The notes below the pieces were generated by a model. The model did not search any database and was not told the origin of the DNA. It was given only the letters and a program-made list of their open reading frames with translations. Source: an uncultured bacterium (lineage in GTDB: Bacteria; Verrucomicrobiota; Kiritimatiellia; RFP12; UBA1067). Taken from it: 64,000 bases of DNA. Shown piece by piece: positions 24,518-31,002 of this stretch; position 1 is the first letter of the stretch; every line of letters starts with the position of its first letter. The position numbers and the translations under genes were made by a program. Location of the stretch: positions 1 through 64,000 of the forward strand of contig CACWIW010000005.1 in NCBI GenBank assembly GCA_902761035.1. The letters are read 5' to 3'.

Positions 24518-24534
24518 TGTGTCATTTTGACACA
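24518..24534. repeat. Palindrome TGTGTCATTTTGACACA
   Basis: A perfect TGTGTCA/TGACACA palindrome with a TTT centre, left boundary of the iteron-like block. It shares its half-site with the palindrome at 24689. Confidence 0.65.
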
Positions 24535-24550
24535 GTTGGCACACTCCAAT

Positions 24551-24648
24551 GCTGCGCACCGTCGAAGGTTTTGGTGCGCACCATTTGATGCTTTGGTGCG
24601 CACCATTTCATGCTTTGGTGCGCACCATTTCATGCTCCGCTGCGCACC
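24551..24648. repeat. Five iteron-like repeats with exact 22-bp period
   Basis: GGTGCGCACC or GCTGCGCACC cores start at 24551, 24573, 24595, 24617 and 24639. The three central copies carry the full palindromic core GGTGCGCACC and share ATTT(C/G)ATGCTTT between cores. The helical phasing of 22 bp (about two turns) suggests cooperative protein binding on one DNA face. Confidence 0.75.
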
Positions 24649-24688
24649 AAAGCCAATTCCGCTGTAAACCGGCCTTTTCCCATGAGGT

Positions 24689-24711
24689 GAGTGTGTCAAA
24701 ATGACACACTC
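24689..24711. repeat. Perfect palindrome with 10-bp TGAGTGTGTCA-type arms
   Basis: GAGTGTGTCA and its inverse TGACACACTC flank an AAA centre. A further TGACACACTC copy follows at 24713-24722. It forms the right boundary of the iteron-like block. Confidence 0.7.
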
Positions 24712-24810
24712 ATGACACACTCAATTGAAAGTCCAAACGTGCGCGTTGCTTTCGCTATTGGGAGTTTCAGGGTTTCAGAGTTTTGGAGAATGAGTAAAAT
24801 ATTCACATAA

Positions 24811-24954
24811 GTCGTTGCTCAAAAATAAGTTGAACACTAGAGCCCGTTCAAAATCTTTCTTACTTTCTCTGCGTTCTCAGCCTCTATGCGCCTCTGCGTG
24901 AACCTTTCTATTGAGGATTGTGGTTTAGTGTCCAATTTATTTTTGAACATCGAC
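24811..24954. mobile_element. MITE-like element with 29-bp terminal inverted repeats
   Basis: The first 29 bases (24811-24839) and the last 29 (24926-24954) are inverted copies matching at 25 of 29 positions, with ends GTCG and CGAC. TAA on both sides could be a 3-bp target duplication. The 86-bp interior has no coding capacity and contains direct repeats of CTCTGCG. The parent transposase is not in the window. Confidence 0.7.
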
Positions 24955-25051
24955 TAAGGCCCATCCACAATCACTGCGCAGAAGCCGCTGACAACATGGG
25001 TACGAACTTTCTAGCCTGTGGCCAAAGGTTGCGATCATGGATGTTGTTTTT

Positions 25052-25082
25052 TTGCACAATGCGGAGGGAAATATGGTATAAT
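25052..25082 (+). promoter_or_regulatory. Promoter of the first DUF3990 cassette
   Basis: Extended -10 TGGTATAAT (TATAAT 25077-25082) with a TTGCAC hexamer at 25052-25057 (19-bp spacer). The leader is about 55 bases and contains AAGGAGG. Confidence 0.65.
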
Positions 25083-25145
25083 GACGCCTCGTCAGCCGCC
25101 TAATTGGAAATGTCGGCTGAAGGAGGCAAGAAGGTAGAAAACGAT

Positions 25146-25790
25146 ATGAGGCTATACCATGGCTCTAAATCTGGCTTGACGGGGACAATCGCCCCCGTCA
25201 GCCGTGATTTTTGCGACTTCGGACGTGGCTTTTACATGGGCACGGAGAAGACGCAGCCGCTTACGCTCATCTGCCATGGCGGGTCGCCTAAGTTCTACGA
25301 GATCGACTATGATCTTGAAGGGTTGCGTGTATATCGTTTTGAGGCAAACTTGGACTGGGCCATGTTCGTGGCGTGGAACAGACAGGCGATTCCTGAACGG
25401 TTGAAGCCGTATTACGACGAAAAGTTCCTGCCAATCGCGCAATCAAACGACGTGATTGTCGGCAAGATCGCCAATGACCGCATGGTCGTGGTGCTGGACT
25501 GGTTCTTTCAGGGATTCATTTCGGACATCGGACTTCTGGAGTCGCTTCAGGCGCTCAACCTCGGAGACCAGTACTGCGCAAAGACGGCGGAGGCGTGTAC
25601 GCGCGTCAGAATCGTGAACGAAAAGTCGCTTTCGCCCAATGAATGCGAAATGCTGTGCGTCACATCCGAGAACCAGCGCAAACTCGCCGTAAGGATGGTG
25701 GATCGCATCAGGCTTCTCCATCGCCGCGATGGAATGAGCTTTCAGGAAATCATCGAGCGGGACACGGGGAGGAAATGGGATGAACCTTGA
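25146..25790 (+). CDS. DUF3990 protein A (ADP-ribosyltransferase-like)
   Basis: 214 residues starting MRLYHGS. An in-frame ATG at 25110 is possible, but the DUF3990 fold begins at LYHGS and AAGG lies at a suitable distance. Motifs are LYHGSK (3-8), DFGRGFYMGT near 27-36, FYEIDYDLEG, and the distal IANDRMVVVLD. To my knowledge DUF3990 belongs to the ADP-ribosyl superfamily: the first-strand His and the GFY Tyr correspond to NAD-binding residues, and a distal polar residue would complete the site. It is longer than copies B and C. The next gene starts 11 bases inside it, so translation is coupled. A toxin or effector role is inferred only. Confidence 0.8.
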   Translation: MRLYHGSKSGLTGTIAPVSRDFCDFGRGFYMGTEKTQPLTLICHGGSPKFYEIDYDLEGLRVYRFEANLDWAMFVAWNRQAIPERLKPYYDEKFLPIAQSNDVIVGKIANDRMVVVLDWFFQGFISDIGLLESLQALNLGDQYCAKTAEACTRVRIVNEKSLSPNECEMLCVTSENQRKLAVRMVDRIRLLHRRDGMSFQEIIERDTGRKWDEP

Positions 25791-26205
25791 CGTGTTCCAG
25801 ATGCAGCAGTGCGAGAACCAGGGACGGCTTTTCGAGAGCCTTGACCGACGTCCCATCGACGCGAAGGCGTTTATCAGGGCGTTCATGAACTCACGTGCGG
25901 CGGCGGGGCTGGACTCGACCTTCGATCATTTCCAGTGGGCAGGCATCGAATACATCTACGAGGATGTCGTGGAGGAGTTCAACCTCCATCCCGATCCGAA
26001 CCCGCCGCGCTACAACACCGAGGCGCTGTGGTACGGCGGCTACATCACGCGCTACTGGCACTACCTCACGGGCGAAACCATGAAGGAAATCTACGCCCAG
26101 TGCGACGAGAATCTTCTGCTCCAGTGCTACGGCTTCCATTCCGAAGCTAACGAAATGGCGATCGAGGACATCAAGGCAATAGCACGGCAGAGAGGAGCCC
26201 AATGA
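25780..26205 (+). CDS. Conserved hypothetical protein paired with DUF3990 A
   Basis: 141 residues; the ATG lies behind GGGAGG and overlaps the upstream gene by 11 bases. The sequence (MNLDVFQMQQCENQGRLFESL..., WAGIEYIYEDVVEEF, EALWYGGYITRYWHYLTGE) resembles small cytosolic proteins that accompany ADP-ribosyltransferase-like genes in gut anaerobes. I know no function for them. It is acidic and helical, without membrane segments, and could be an antitoxin or adaptor for its neighbour. Its stop overlaps the ATG of the chimeric mini-frame at 26205. Confidence 0.7.
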   Translation: MNLDVFQMQQCENQGRLFESLDRRPIDAKAFIRAFMNSRAAAGLDSTFDHFQWAGIEYIYEDVVEEFNLHPDPNPPRYNTEALWYGGYITRYWHYLTGETMKEIYAQCDENLLLQCYGFHSEANEMAIEDIKAIARQRGAQ

Positions 26206-26282
26206 TGAAAAAGGCAATCATGGCAATTGCCGCGATGGGAGACGCTTGCCTCAAACGCAAGGAGGGGAGGTTGTTGAAATGA
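26205..26282 (+). pseudogene. Chimeric mini-frame: LRR signal-peptide start joined to a cassette-protein tail
   Basis: 25 codons. The first ten (MKKAIMAIAA) match the start of the LRR protein at 28383 (MKKTIMAIAA). The rest (GDACLKRKEGRLLK) matches the end of the 47-residue protein at 27325 (EDACLKHKAEVLP). The join falls at GCCGCGATGG, present with one difference in both parents. It ends within the DUF3990 B start codon, so it still couples translation. It records a deletion between two tandem cassettes. Confidence 0.7.
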
Positions 26283-26761
26283 TCCTCTACCATGGTAGCA
26301 ATATGGAGGTGAGTGCTCCGAAGATATTGATCCCAAGCCATGCGCTTGATTTCGGGCCTGGCTTCTACACGACGCTCAACCGCGACCAGGCGGTAGATTT
26401 CGCCAGCAAGGTCGTTTTGCGCAGAGGCGGCGTCCCTATCGTGAACGAATATGAAATCAACGAGAAGATGGCTTTTGAACTCTGCGACGTTTTGAAGTTC
26501 GACCAGCCGAACGAGGTTTGGCTTGATTTCGTTTGCACATGCCGCGATGGTTGCAATGCGGCAGAGGGACGCGATCTCATTTTCGGGCCTGTGGCGAATG
26601 ACGATGTTTACAGAACGCTGGCGCTCTATCGGGAAGGTGAAATTACGAAGGACGAGACGCTCGCCCGGTTGAAGATCAAGCAATTGTACAACCAGCTTGT
26701 TTTCGCGACGGCAAAGGCACTGGCATTCATCCGGTTCAGAAAGTCGGAGGTGATTGCATGA
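26279..26761 (+). CDS. DUF3990 protein B (ADP-ribosyltransferase-like)
   Basis: 160 residues beginning MILYHGSN, with AAGGAGGGG at 26260 as ribosome site. The family layout is intact: LYHGS, ALDFGPGFYTT (23-33), a central EYEINEK strand, EVWLDFVCTC, the GPVANDDVY motif and a distal LYNQLVFAT segment whose Gln/Asn may complete the active site. Copy C at 27698 is the closest relative in the window. The 3' end overlaps the next start (ATGA), making tight coupling with a small acidic partner. An NAD-dependent toxin or effector is a reasonable reading; no substrate can be inferred. Confidence 0.85.
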   Translation: MILYHGSNMEVSAPKILIPSHALDFGPGFYTTLNRDQAVDFASKVVLRRGGVPIVNEYEINEKMAFELCDVLKFDQPNEVWLDFVCTCRDGCNAAEGRDLIFGPVANDDVYRTLALYREGEITKDETLARLKIKQLYNQLVFATAKALAFIRFRKSEVIA

Positions 26762-27000
26762 CCGAAAACCAGTACATCGCGTTTCTCAGTATCTTGATCC
26801 TGCCGCCGCTCGTGGCGGAAATCGGGAAGCGTTTGAACATCTCCGAGGAAGAGGCCACAGATCGGTTGTACCATTCGGAACTCTACGAGAAGTTGTCCGA
26901 CGAGAAACTGAAACTCTGGCACTACAGTCCGGTCATGCTTGGCGAGATGTTTCTGGAATCCGAGAGAACCGGAGTTATACCCTATCCGGAGGAGGCGTGA
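26758..27000 (+). CDS. Small DUF3990-associated protein (80 aa)
   Basis: 80 acidic residues, ATGA-coupled to DUF3990 B. It carries a pattern shared with the 73-residue protein at 28165: (I/C)S.(E/D)EA.D..Y(H/R)S..YE followed by a distal ..LV/GE(M/L). This marks a small family that follows DUF3990 genes. The predicted structure is a short helical bundle with no membrane segment. The position right behind the putative toxin makes it the best candidate for its antitoxin or chaperone, which is an inference from context. Confidence 0.7.
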   Translation: MTENQYIAFLSILILPPLVAEIGKRLNISEEEATDRLYHSELYEKLSDEKLKLWHYSPVMLGEMFLESERTGVIPYPEEA

Positions 27001-27002
27001 GA

Positions 27003-27212
27003 ATGAGCGAAGCCGGCAAGTTCCTCATCTACTGCATCGAGATGTATCGCCGCGCGAAGCACATCTCAGGGCGTGACGCATACGAGCTGTTCCGCTCGAC
27101 CAACGCCGACGACTACGTGCGCCGCTCATACGGCGCGTTGCACACGACGGGCGAGCAGTACATCCTCGCGGACATCGACGGATACATTTCAAGCAGAGGA
27201 AAGGAAATTTAG
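27003..27212 (+). CDS. DUF3791 protein, copy 1
   Basis: 69 residues starting MSEAGKFLIYCIEMY. The DUF3791 signature is clear: F.(I/V)YCIE.Y, AYELF, YGALHTTGEQYI and DIDGYI. The ATG sits two bases after the preceding stop. DUF3791 genes commonly neighbour DUF3990 genes, and their function is not established. It is the last gene of the first cassette; the next one has its own promoter at 27294. Confidence 0.8.
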   Translation: MSEAGKFLIYCIEMYRRAKHISGRDAYELFRSTNADDYVRRSYGALHTTGEQYILADIDGYISSRGKEI

Positions 27213-27269
27213 TAGCGTGCGGTAAACTACAATTGCGACTCGGGGGCAATCATGGAATATTCTTCATAC

Positions 27270-27299
27270 TTGTGCTACATGGGTCGAAAATGGTATAAT
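27270..27299 (+). promoter_or_regulatory. Promoter of the second DUF3990 cassette
   Basis: TTGTGC (27270-27275) and extended -10 TGG-TATAAT (27294-27299), 18-bp spacer. GAGGAAAG follows before the ATG at 27325. Confidence 0.7.
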
Positions 27300-27324
27300 T
27301 GAAGCCGTCTGAGGAAAGTGCTGA

Positions 27325-27468
27325 ATGAGCGAAGAGGAAAAGAACAATCTCTTCTATGTCTGCTCCCTGATCGAGTACGTGGGGCGCAGGACGAAGAACC
27401 GTCGCGGCGACGTGGTCGCCGCGATGGAAGACGCTTGCCTCAAACACAAGGCGGAGGTACTGCCGTGA
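27325..27468 (+). CDS. Short cassette protein (47 aa), probably truncated family member
   Basis: 47 residues: MSEEEKNNLFYVCSLIEYVG, then RRTKNRRGDVV and a tail. The core (LF..CSLIEY(I/V).R(K/R)TKN.R.DVV.A) is a known N-terminal block of longer proteins, about 130 residues in other gut bacteria, so this may be a shortened but expressed version. GAGGAAAG lies at a good distance and GTGA couples it to the next gene. Its tail was copied into the chimeric frame at 26205, which shows that a second copy once stood upstream of DUF3990 B. Confidence 0.6.
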   Translation: MSEEEKNNLFYVCSLIEYVGRRTKNRRGDVVAAMEDACLKHKAEVLP

Positions 27469-27701
27469 GCACTACTTCCATAACGAACAAGCGCGAATTG
27501 GAATTCGCCGTGTTCTGCATCGAAAACATCGCTGCGGCTTTTGGAAAGCCGTCTGGCGATGTCTATCGGGCGTTGTCCGGCGAGAATGGCATCCTGCATC
27601 AATACATCGTGCCGAGTTATGATGTTCTTCACACGCAAGGGAAGGACTACATCGTCAACGACATCCGCGAGGTCATGGCGGAGAGAGGAGTCGTCTTATG
27701 A
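27465..27701 (+). CDS. DUF3791 protein, copy 2
   Basis: 78 residues initiated at GTG 27465, whose GTGA overlaps the preceding stop. DUF3791 motifs are present: FAVFCIEN, DVYRAL, YDVLHTQGKDYIV and DIREVM. Compared with copy 1 it has a nine-residue N-terminal extension and a longer loop after the second helix. The stop overlaps the ATG of DUF3990 C, so in this cassette DUF3791 is translated before the ADP-ribosyltransferase-like gene, the opposite order from the first cassette. Confidence 0.75.
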   Translation: MSTTSITNKRELEFAVFCIENIAAAFGKPSGDVYRALSGENGILHQYIVPSYDVLHTQGKDYIVNDIREVMAERGVVL

Positions 27702-28168
27702 TTCTCTACCATGGCGGGGCCGTTGTGATTGCAGCGCCCGATCTCCTACACTCTCGTAGGGCTGTTGACTTTGGCCCAGGATTCTACGTGACGCCCATCT
27801 ATGATCAAGCAAGAAGGTGGAGCGAAAAACGGAAAAGGCGCTTGGGCGTTGCCGTCGTATCGAAGTATGAGTTTGATGAAGCCGCTGCCGCAAACCTTAA
27901 GATTTTGCGGTTCGATTCATATTCCGAGGCATGGCTTGATTTCATCGTAAAATGCCGTGCGATCAAAGACGATTCCGATTGGGATGTCGTATCCGGAGGC
28001 GTTGCCAATGACAAGGTGTTTGACACGCTTGAAGCATTCTTTGATGGCTTTGCAACGAAAGCTCAGACCATTGACAGGTTGCGGATGGAATCGCCAAACA
28101 TGCAGTACTGCTTTCGGACGCAGGCTGCTTTGGGCACACTGCATTTCACGGGGAGCGAGCAGATATGA
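27698..28168 (+). CDS. DUF3990 protein C (ADP-ribosyltransferase-like)
   Basis: 156 residues beginning MILYHGGA. It shares with copy B the AVDFGPGFYVT block, the EAWLDFIVKC strand, GGVANDKVFDTL and MQYCFRTQAAL near the C-terminus. HGG replaces the HGS of copies A and B, a small change beside the putative NAD-binding His. It is ATGA-coupled both upstream and downstream. The gene probably makes the central product of the second cassette. A toxin or host-directed effector is possible; nothing in it suggests export. Confidence 0.85.
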   Translation: MILYHGGAVVIAAPDLLHSRRAVDFGPGFYVTPIYDQARRWSEKRKRRLGVAVVSKYEFDEAAAANLKILRFDSYSEAWLDFIVKCRAIKDDSDWDVVSGGVANDKVFDTLEAFFDGFATKAQTIDRLRMESPNMQYCFRTQAALGTLHFTGSEQI

Positions 28169-28386
28169 CGGCGAACAAGAACCTGCTTCGGATGAAATTC
28201 GCCCGTGTGATCGAGGCGTATGCCGCCCGCACTGGCTGTTCGCTTGACGAGGCGCTGGATTGCTTCTATCGCTCGCAGACCTACGAGTTGATGCGTGATG
28301 GCATATCAGACATGCATTGCATGAGCGACGAGTATCTCGTAGATGAATTGATTGATGAAAAAAACTTGAAAGGAACGGGAAAATGA
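28165..28386 (+). CDS. Small DUF3990-associated protein (73 aa)
   Basis: 73 residues, ATGA-coupled to DUF3990 C. It is related to the 80-residue protein at 26758 by (C)SLDEALDCFYRSQTYEL followed by DEYLVDELID. It is hydrophilic and helical. The stop overlaps the ATG of the secreted LRR protein, so a cytosolic cassette protein and an exported surface protein are translated in series. Confidence 0.7.
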   Translation: MTANKNLLRMKFARVIEAYAARTGCSLDEALDCFYRSQTYELMRDGISDMHCMSDEYLVDELIDEKNLKGTGK

Positions 28387-30167
28387 AAAAGACAATCATG
28401 GCAATAGCCGCGCTGGCGGCAACAATGGCGGCGCTCACCGCGCGCGCCGACACCTGGACCGATCCCGCAACGGGCATCACGTGGACATACACGGTCAGTA
28501 GTGGCAATGCGTCGTTGGGACGTGGGTGGGATTCTCCCGCCGTACCAACCACAACAACAGGCGCATTGACCATCCCATCCACAATCAACGGTCATTTCGT
28601 GACGAGCATAGGGGAACGTGCGTTCTCTAGTTGTAGTGGTCTTACGAGCGTGACGATACCGAACAGCGTGACGAGCATCGGGCCTTCTGCGTTCCGCAAT
28701 TGCAGCGGTCTTACGAACATGACGATACCTGACTCGGTGACGAGCATCGGGGATGGAGCGTTCGATTGTAGTGGATTGACGAATGTTACGATACCTGACG
28801 GCGTGACGAGCATTGGTAATGAAACGTTCTTCTATTGCAGCGGTCTTACAAGCGTGACGATACCGGACAGCGTGACGAGCATCGGGTATCGGGCATTTTC
28901 CTACTGTAGCGGGCTTGTGTCTTTTACTGTCGGCGATGGCAATGTAAACTACAAGTCGGTAAACGGCTTGTTGTTGTCTAAGGATGACAAGACGCTTATT
29001 GCAGGCGTAAATGGCGACGTGATGATACCGGATGGCGTGACGAGTATAGATGATGCGGCGTTTAGCGATCGTAGCGGTCTTACGAGCGTGACGATACCGA
29101 ACAGTGTGACAAACATCGGGTATTCTGCGTTCTCCAGCTGCAGCGGTCTTACGAGCGTGACGATACCTGACGGCGTGACGAGCATCGGTAATGAAGCGTT
29201 CAGGGGTTGCAGTGGGCTTAAGAGTGTGAAGATCGGCAACGGCGTTATGAGCATCGGGATTAATGCGTTCTACAATTGCAGCGGACTTACGAGCGTGACA
29301 TTCCTTGGACATCCTCCGCAGGGAGTATCAGATTCCTGCCTGGGCACTTATGCCCGTAGTTTCAAGTGTCCGAGACAATTAGGCTCTGAATATATCAGTT
29401 TATTAGGCAGGTCAAAGTTTTCGGGATTTGTTGAGGACCTGCCATTGACGGTTGTGCAGATCATATCTTCTGGCATTCGCGAAAACGATCCGACGGTGAT
29501 GGATGTGGTATATAAGGTTACGAGCGCAAAACCGACGGTCAAAGTGCGGGCGTTGGCGTTTGAGGATGGCGAGCGGAGTTTTGCCAAGGTAGTACGTCCG
29601 GAAGCATTCGTGAACGACTCCGATGGTAATTCTACGGCGCAGAACATCGGTGATGCGGTTGAGGCCAATGTGCCGCATAAACTTTCATGGAAGGTGTCGA
29701 GCGACTGGGCTACGAGACTTGCAAAGGTGAAGTTCGAGGTGCTGGCGTGTGAGGGCGAACCATTGCGTTTGGAGTTGCGCACGATTCCCGCATCAGACCA
29801 ATACGGCAAGATGAAGATTTCTTGGAATGTTATTTCAGACGCCCAATTTTTGGATGCAATGTTTTGGCTGTATGCTGATAAGGATAGTGGATTTAAAGTG
29901 GAAAATGGAATCATAAAGCGTACATCGGATAATTTCTTGATGTCTTATGATGGGTGTGCTATCTCGACATTTTCTCGTAATTCTAGGCAGTATGTCAATG
30001 GCGTGCGGAATTACTATGATTTTGCATCCGTTCCAGAGTATGTTTTTGCGAAGATGGGGTATTCTTTGCTTTCGGGCGATACGCTGACCTACGCCAATCA
30101 AGAGACCCGCCTTGGCTTGTCGCCGAGCGGCGCACGCCAATACGCCTATAAGATGGTGGAGGAGTAA
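28383..30167 (+). CDS. Secreted BspA-like leucine-rich-repeat protein
   Basis: 594 residues. A signal peptide (MKKTIMAIAA...TARA) and a short beta segment precede about nine 23-residue BspA-type LRR units (residues about 60-310) with the pattern L(T/K)SV.IP(D/N).VTSIG..AF..CSG. One unit lacks two residues (GAFDCSGL). The remaining 280 residues form a beta-rich domain with no known match, apparently facing the exterior. BspA-like LRR proteins bind host or microbial surfaces in several gut bacteria. The ATG overlaps the preceding stop. Its coupling to an ADP-ribosyltransferase-like cassette is unusual. A 9-nt repeat array begins at the base after its stop codon. Confidence 0.85.
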   Translation: MKKTIMAIAALAATMAALTARADTWTDPATGITWTYTVSSGNASLGRGWDSPAVPTTTTGALTIPSTINGHFVTSIGERAFSSCSGLTSVTIPNSVTSIGPSAFRNCSGLTNMTIPDSVTSIGDGAFDCSGLTNVTIPDGVTSIGNETFFYCSGLTSVTIPDSVTSIGYRAFSYCSGLVSFTVGDGNVNYKSVNGLLLSKDDKTLIAGVNGDVMIPDGVTSIDDAAFSDRSGLTSVTIPNSVTNIGYSAFSSCSGLTSVTIPDGVTSIGNEAFRGCSGLKSVKIGNGVMSIGINAFYNCSGLTSVTFLGHPPQGVSDSCLGTYARSFKCPRQLGSEYISLLGRSKFSGFVEDLPLTVVQIISSGIRENDPTVMDVVYKVTSAKPTVKVRALAFEDGERSFAKVVRPEAFVNDSDGNSTAQNIGDAVEANVPHKLSWKVSSDWATRLAKVKFEVLACEGEPLRLELRTIPASDQYGKMKISWNVISDAQFLDAMFWLYADKDSGFKVENGIIKRTSDNFLMSYDGCAISTFSRNSRQYVNGVRNYYDFASVPEYVFAKMGYSLLSGDTLTYANQETRLGLSPSGARQYAYKMVEE

Positions 30168-30300
30168 GGGACTAAAGCGACTAAAGGGACCAAAGAGACA
30201 AAAGGGACGAAAGTGACGAAAGAGACGATAGTGATTGGAGGCGCGGAGGCTAAAGTGACTGGCAGTCGCTTTGGTCGCTTAAGTCGCTTTTGTCTCTTGG
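30168..30300. repeat. 9-nt repeat array 1 (eight forward units, four inverted)
   Basis: Directly after the LRR stop codon, eight units of G(N)GAC(N)AAA type follow at 30168-30239. After a 24-bp partly degenerate stretch come four reverse-complement units, (TTT)GGTCGC and variants, at 30263-30300. The halves can form a long imperfect hairpin. The array fills the gap between the LRR gene and the four-helix-bundle gene. Confidence 0.8.
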
Positions 30301-30312
30301 AGGGTGATGCCT

Positions 30313-31002
30313 ATGGCTGAGATACCGAAAATCGTGCTGCCTCACGGCGGCTACCGCAATCTCGTGGCCTACAAAAAGAGCGAAATCGTGTATCAGGGCA
30401 CGGCGCTCTTCTGTCGCCGCTTTCTGCCGCCGAAGGGCGACCGCACCGTTGACCAGATGACTCAAGCCGCCCGCAGCTGCAAGCAGAACATCGCCGAAGG
30501 CTCCGCCGCAAGCGGCACGTCAAAGGAAACCGAGCTGAAGCTCACCAATGTCGCGCGGGCGACGCTCGACGAACTGCTGGAAGATTACCTTGATTGGCTC
30601 AAGTCACACGGCGAAAGCGAATGGACCGCCCGCGACGAGCGCAAAATCAAGGCCCGCGACCTCGGCAAGGAGCACGACGACTGGGAGTTCTGGCAGCCGC
30701 TTCTTGAATCGCGCCCGGCGGAGGTTGTCGCCAACCTGATGATCGTGATCATCTACCAGACGCGCTACCTCCTTGATCGCATGATCGCCTTTCAGGAAGC
30801 GGATTTCACGAAACACGGCGGCGTGCGCGAGCGGATGCACGCCGCCCGCACGGCAGCTCGCGGCGATGAATGGGATAAGGCGATCTACTCGCGGCTCGAC
30901 GGCGCCGCGAACGCCGCAGAACTCGCCGAAAGGCTGGCCGAGATCAAGCGCCAGGCCGAAAAGGCCGCCTGGGGCATAAGGAAGCGGAGGGGTTGGCAAT
31001 GA
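30313..31002 (+). CDS. Four-helix-bundle suffix-domain protein
   Basis: 229 residues from the ATG at 30313, placed seven bases behind GGAGGG; ATG 30307 is too close to that site. The sequence is that of the four-helix-bundle family related to proteins of 23S rRNA intervening sequences: FCRRFLPP..DRTVDQMTQAARSCKQNIAEGS is diagnostic, then LTNVARATLDELLEDYLDWL and the 'suffix' helices to the end. Related bundles such as Avd of diversity-generating retroelements bind RNA, but no reverse transcriptase is near. The gene is flanked by array 1 and array 2 of the same 9-nt repeat. Its stop overlaps the next ATG. Confidence 0.85.
   Translation: MAEIPKIVLPHGGYRNLVAYKKSEIVYQGTALFCRRFLPPKGDRTVDQMTQAARSCKQNIAEGSAASGTSKETELKLTNVARATLDELLEDYLDWLKSHGESEWTARDERKIKARDLGKEHDDWEFWQPLLESRPAEVVANLMIVIIYQTRYLLDRMIAFQEADFTKHGGVRERMHAARTAARGDEWDKAIYSRLDGAANAAELAERLAEIKRQAEKAAWGIRKRRGWQ

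Noticed and set aside
24511-24720. A 69-codon minus-strand frame across the iteron block
   Set aside because: The reading is produced by the 22-bp repeats and both palindromes; no ribosome site or homology is seen.
28592-29312. Antisense frames within the LRR gene
   Set aside because: They are the mirror image of the 69-bp LRR coding repeats.
30313-31002. Avd of a diversity-generating retroelement
   Set aside because: No reverse transcriptase, template repeat or variable repeat is present; the suffix-domain four-helix-bundle family fits better.
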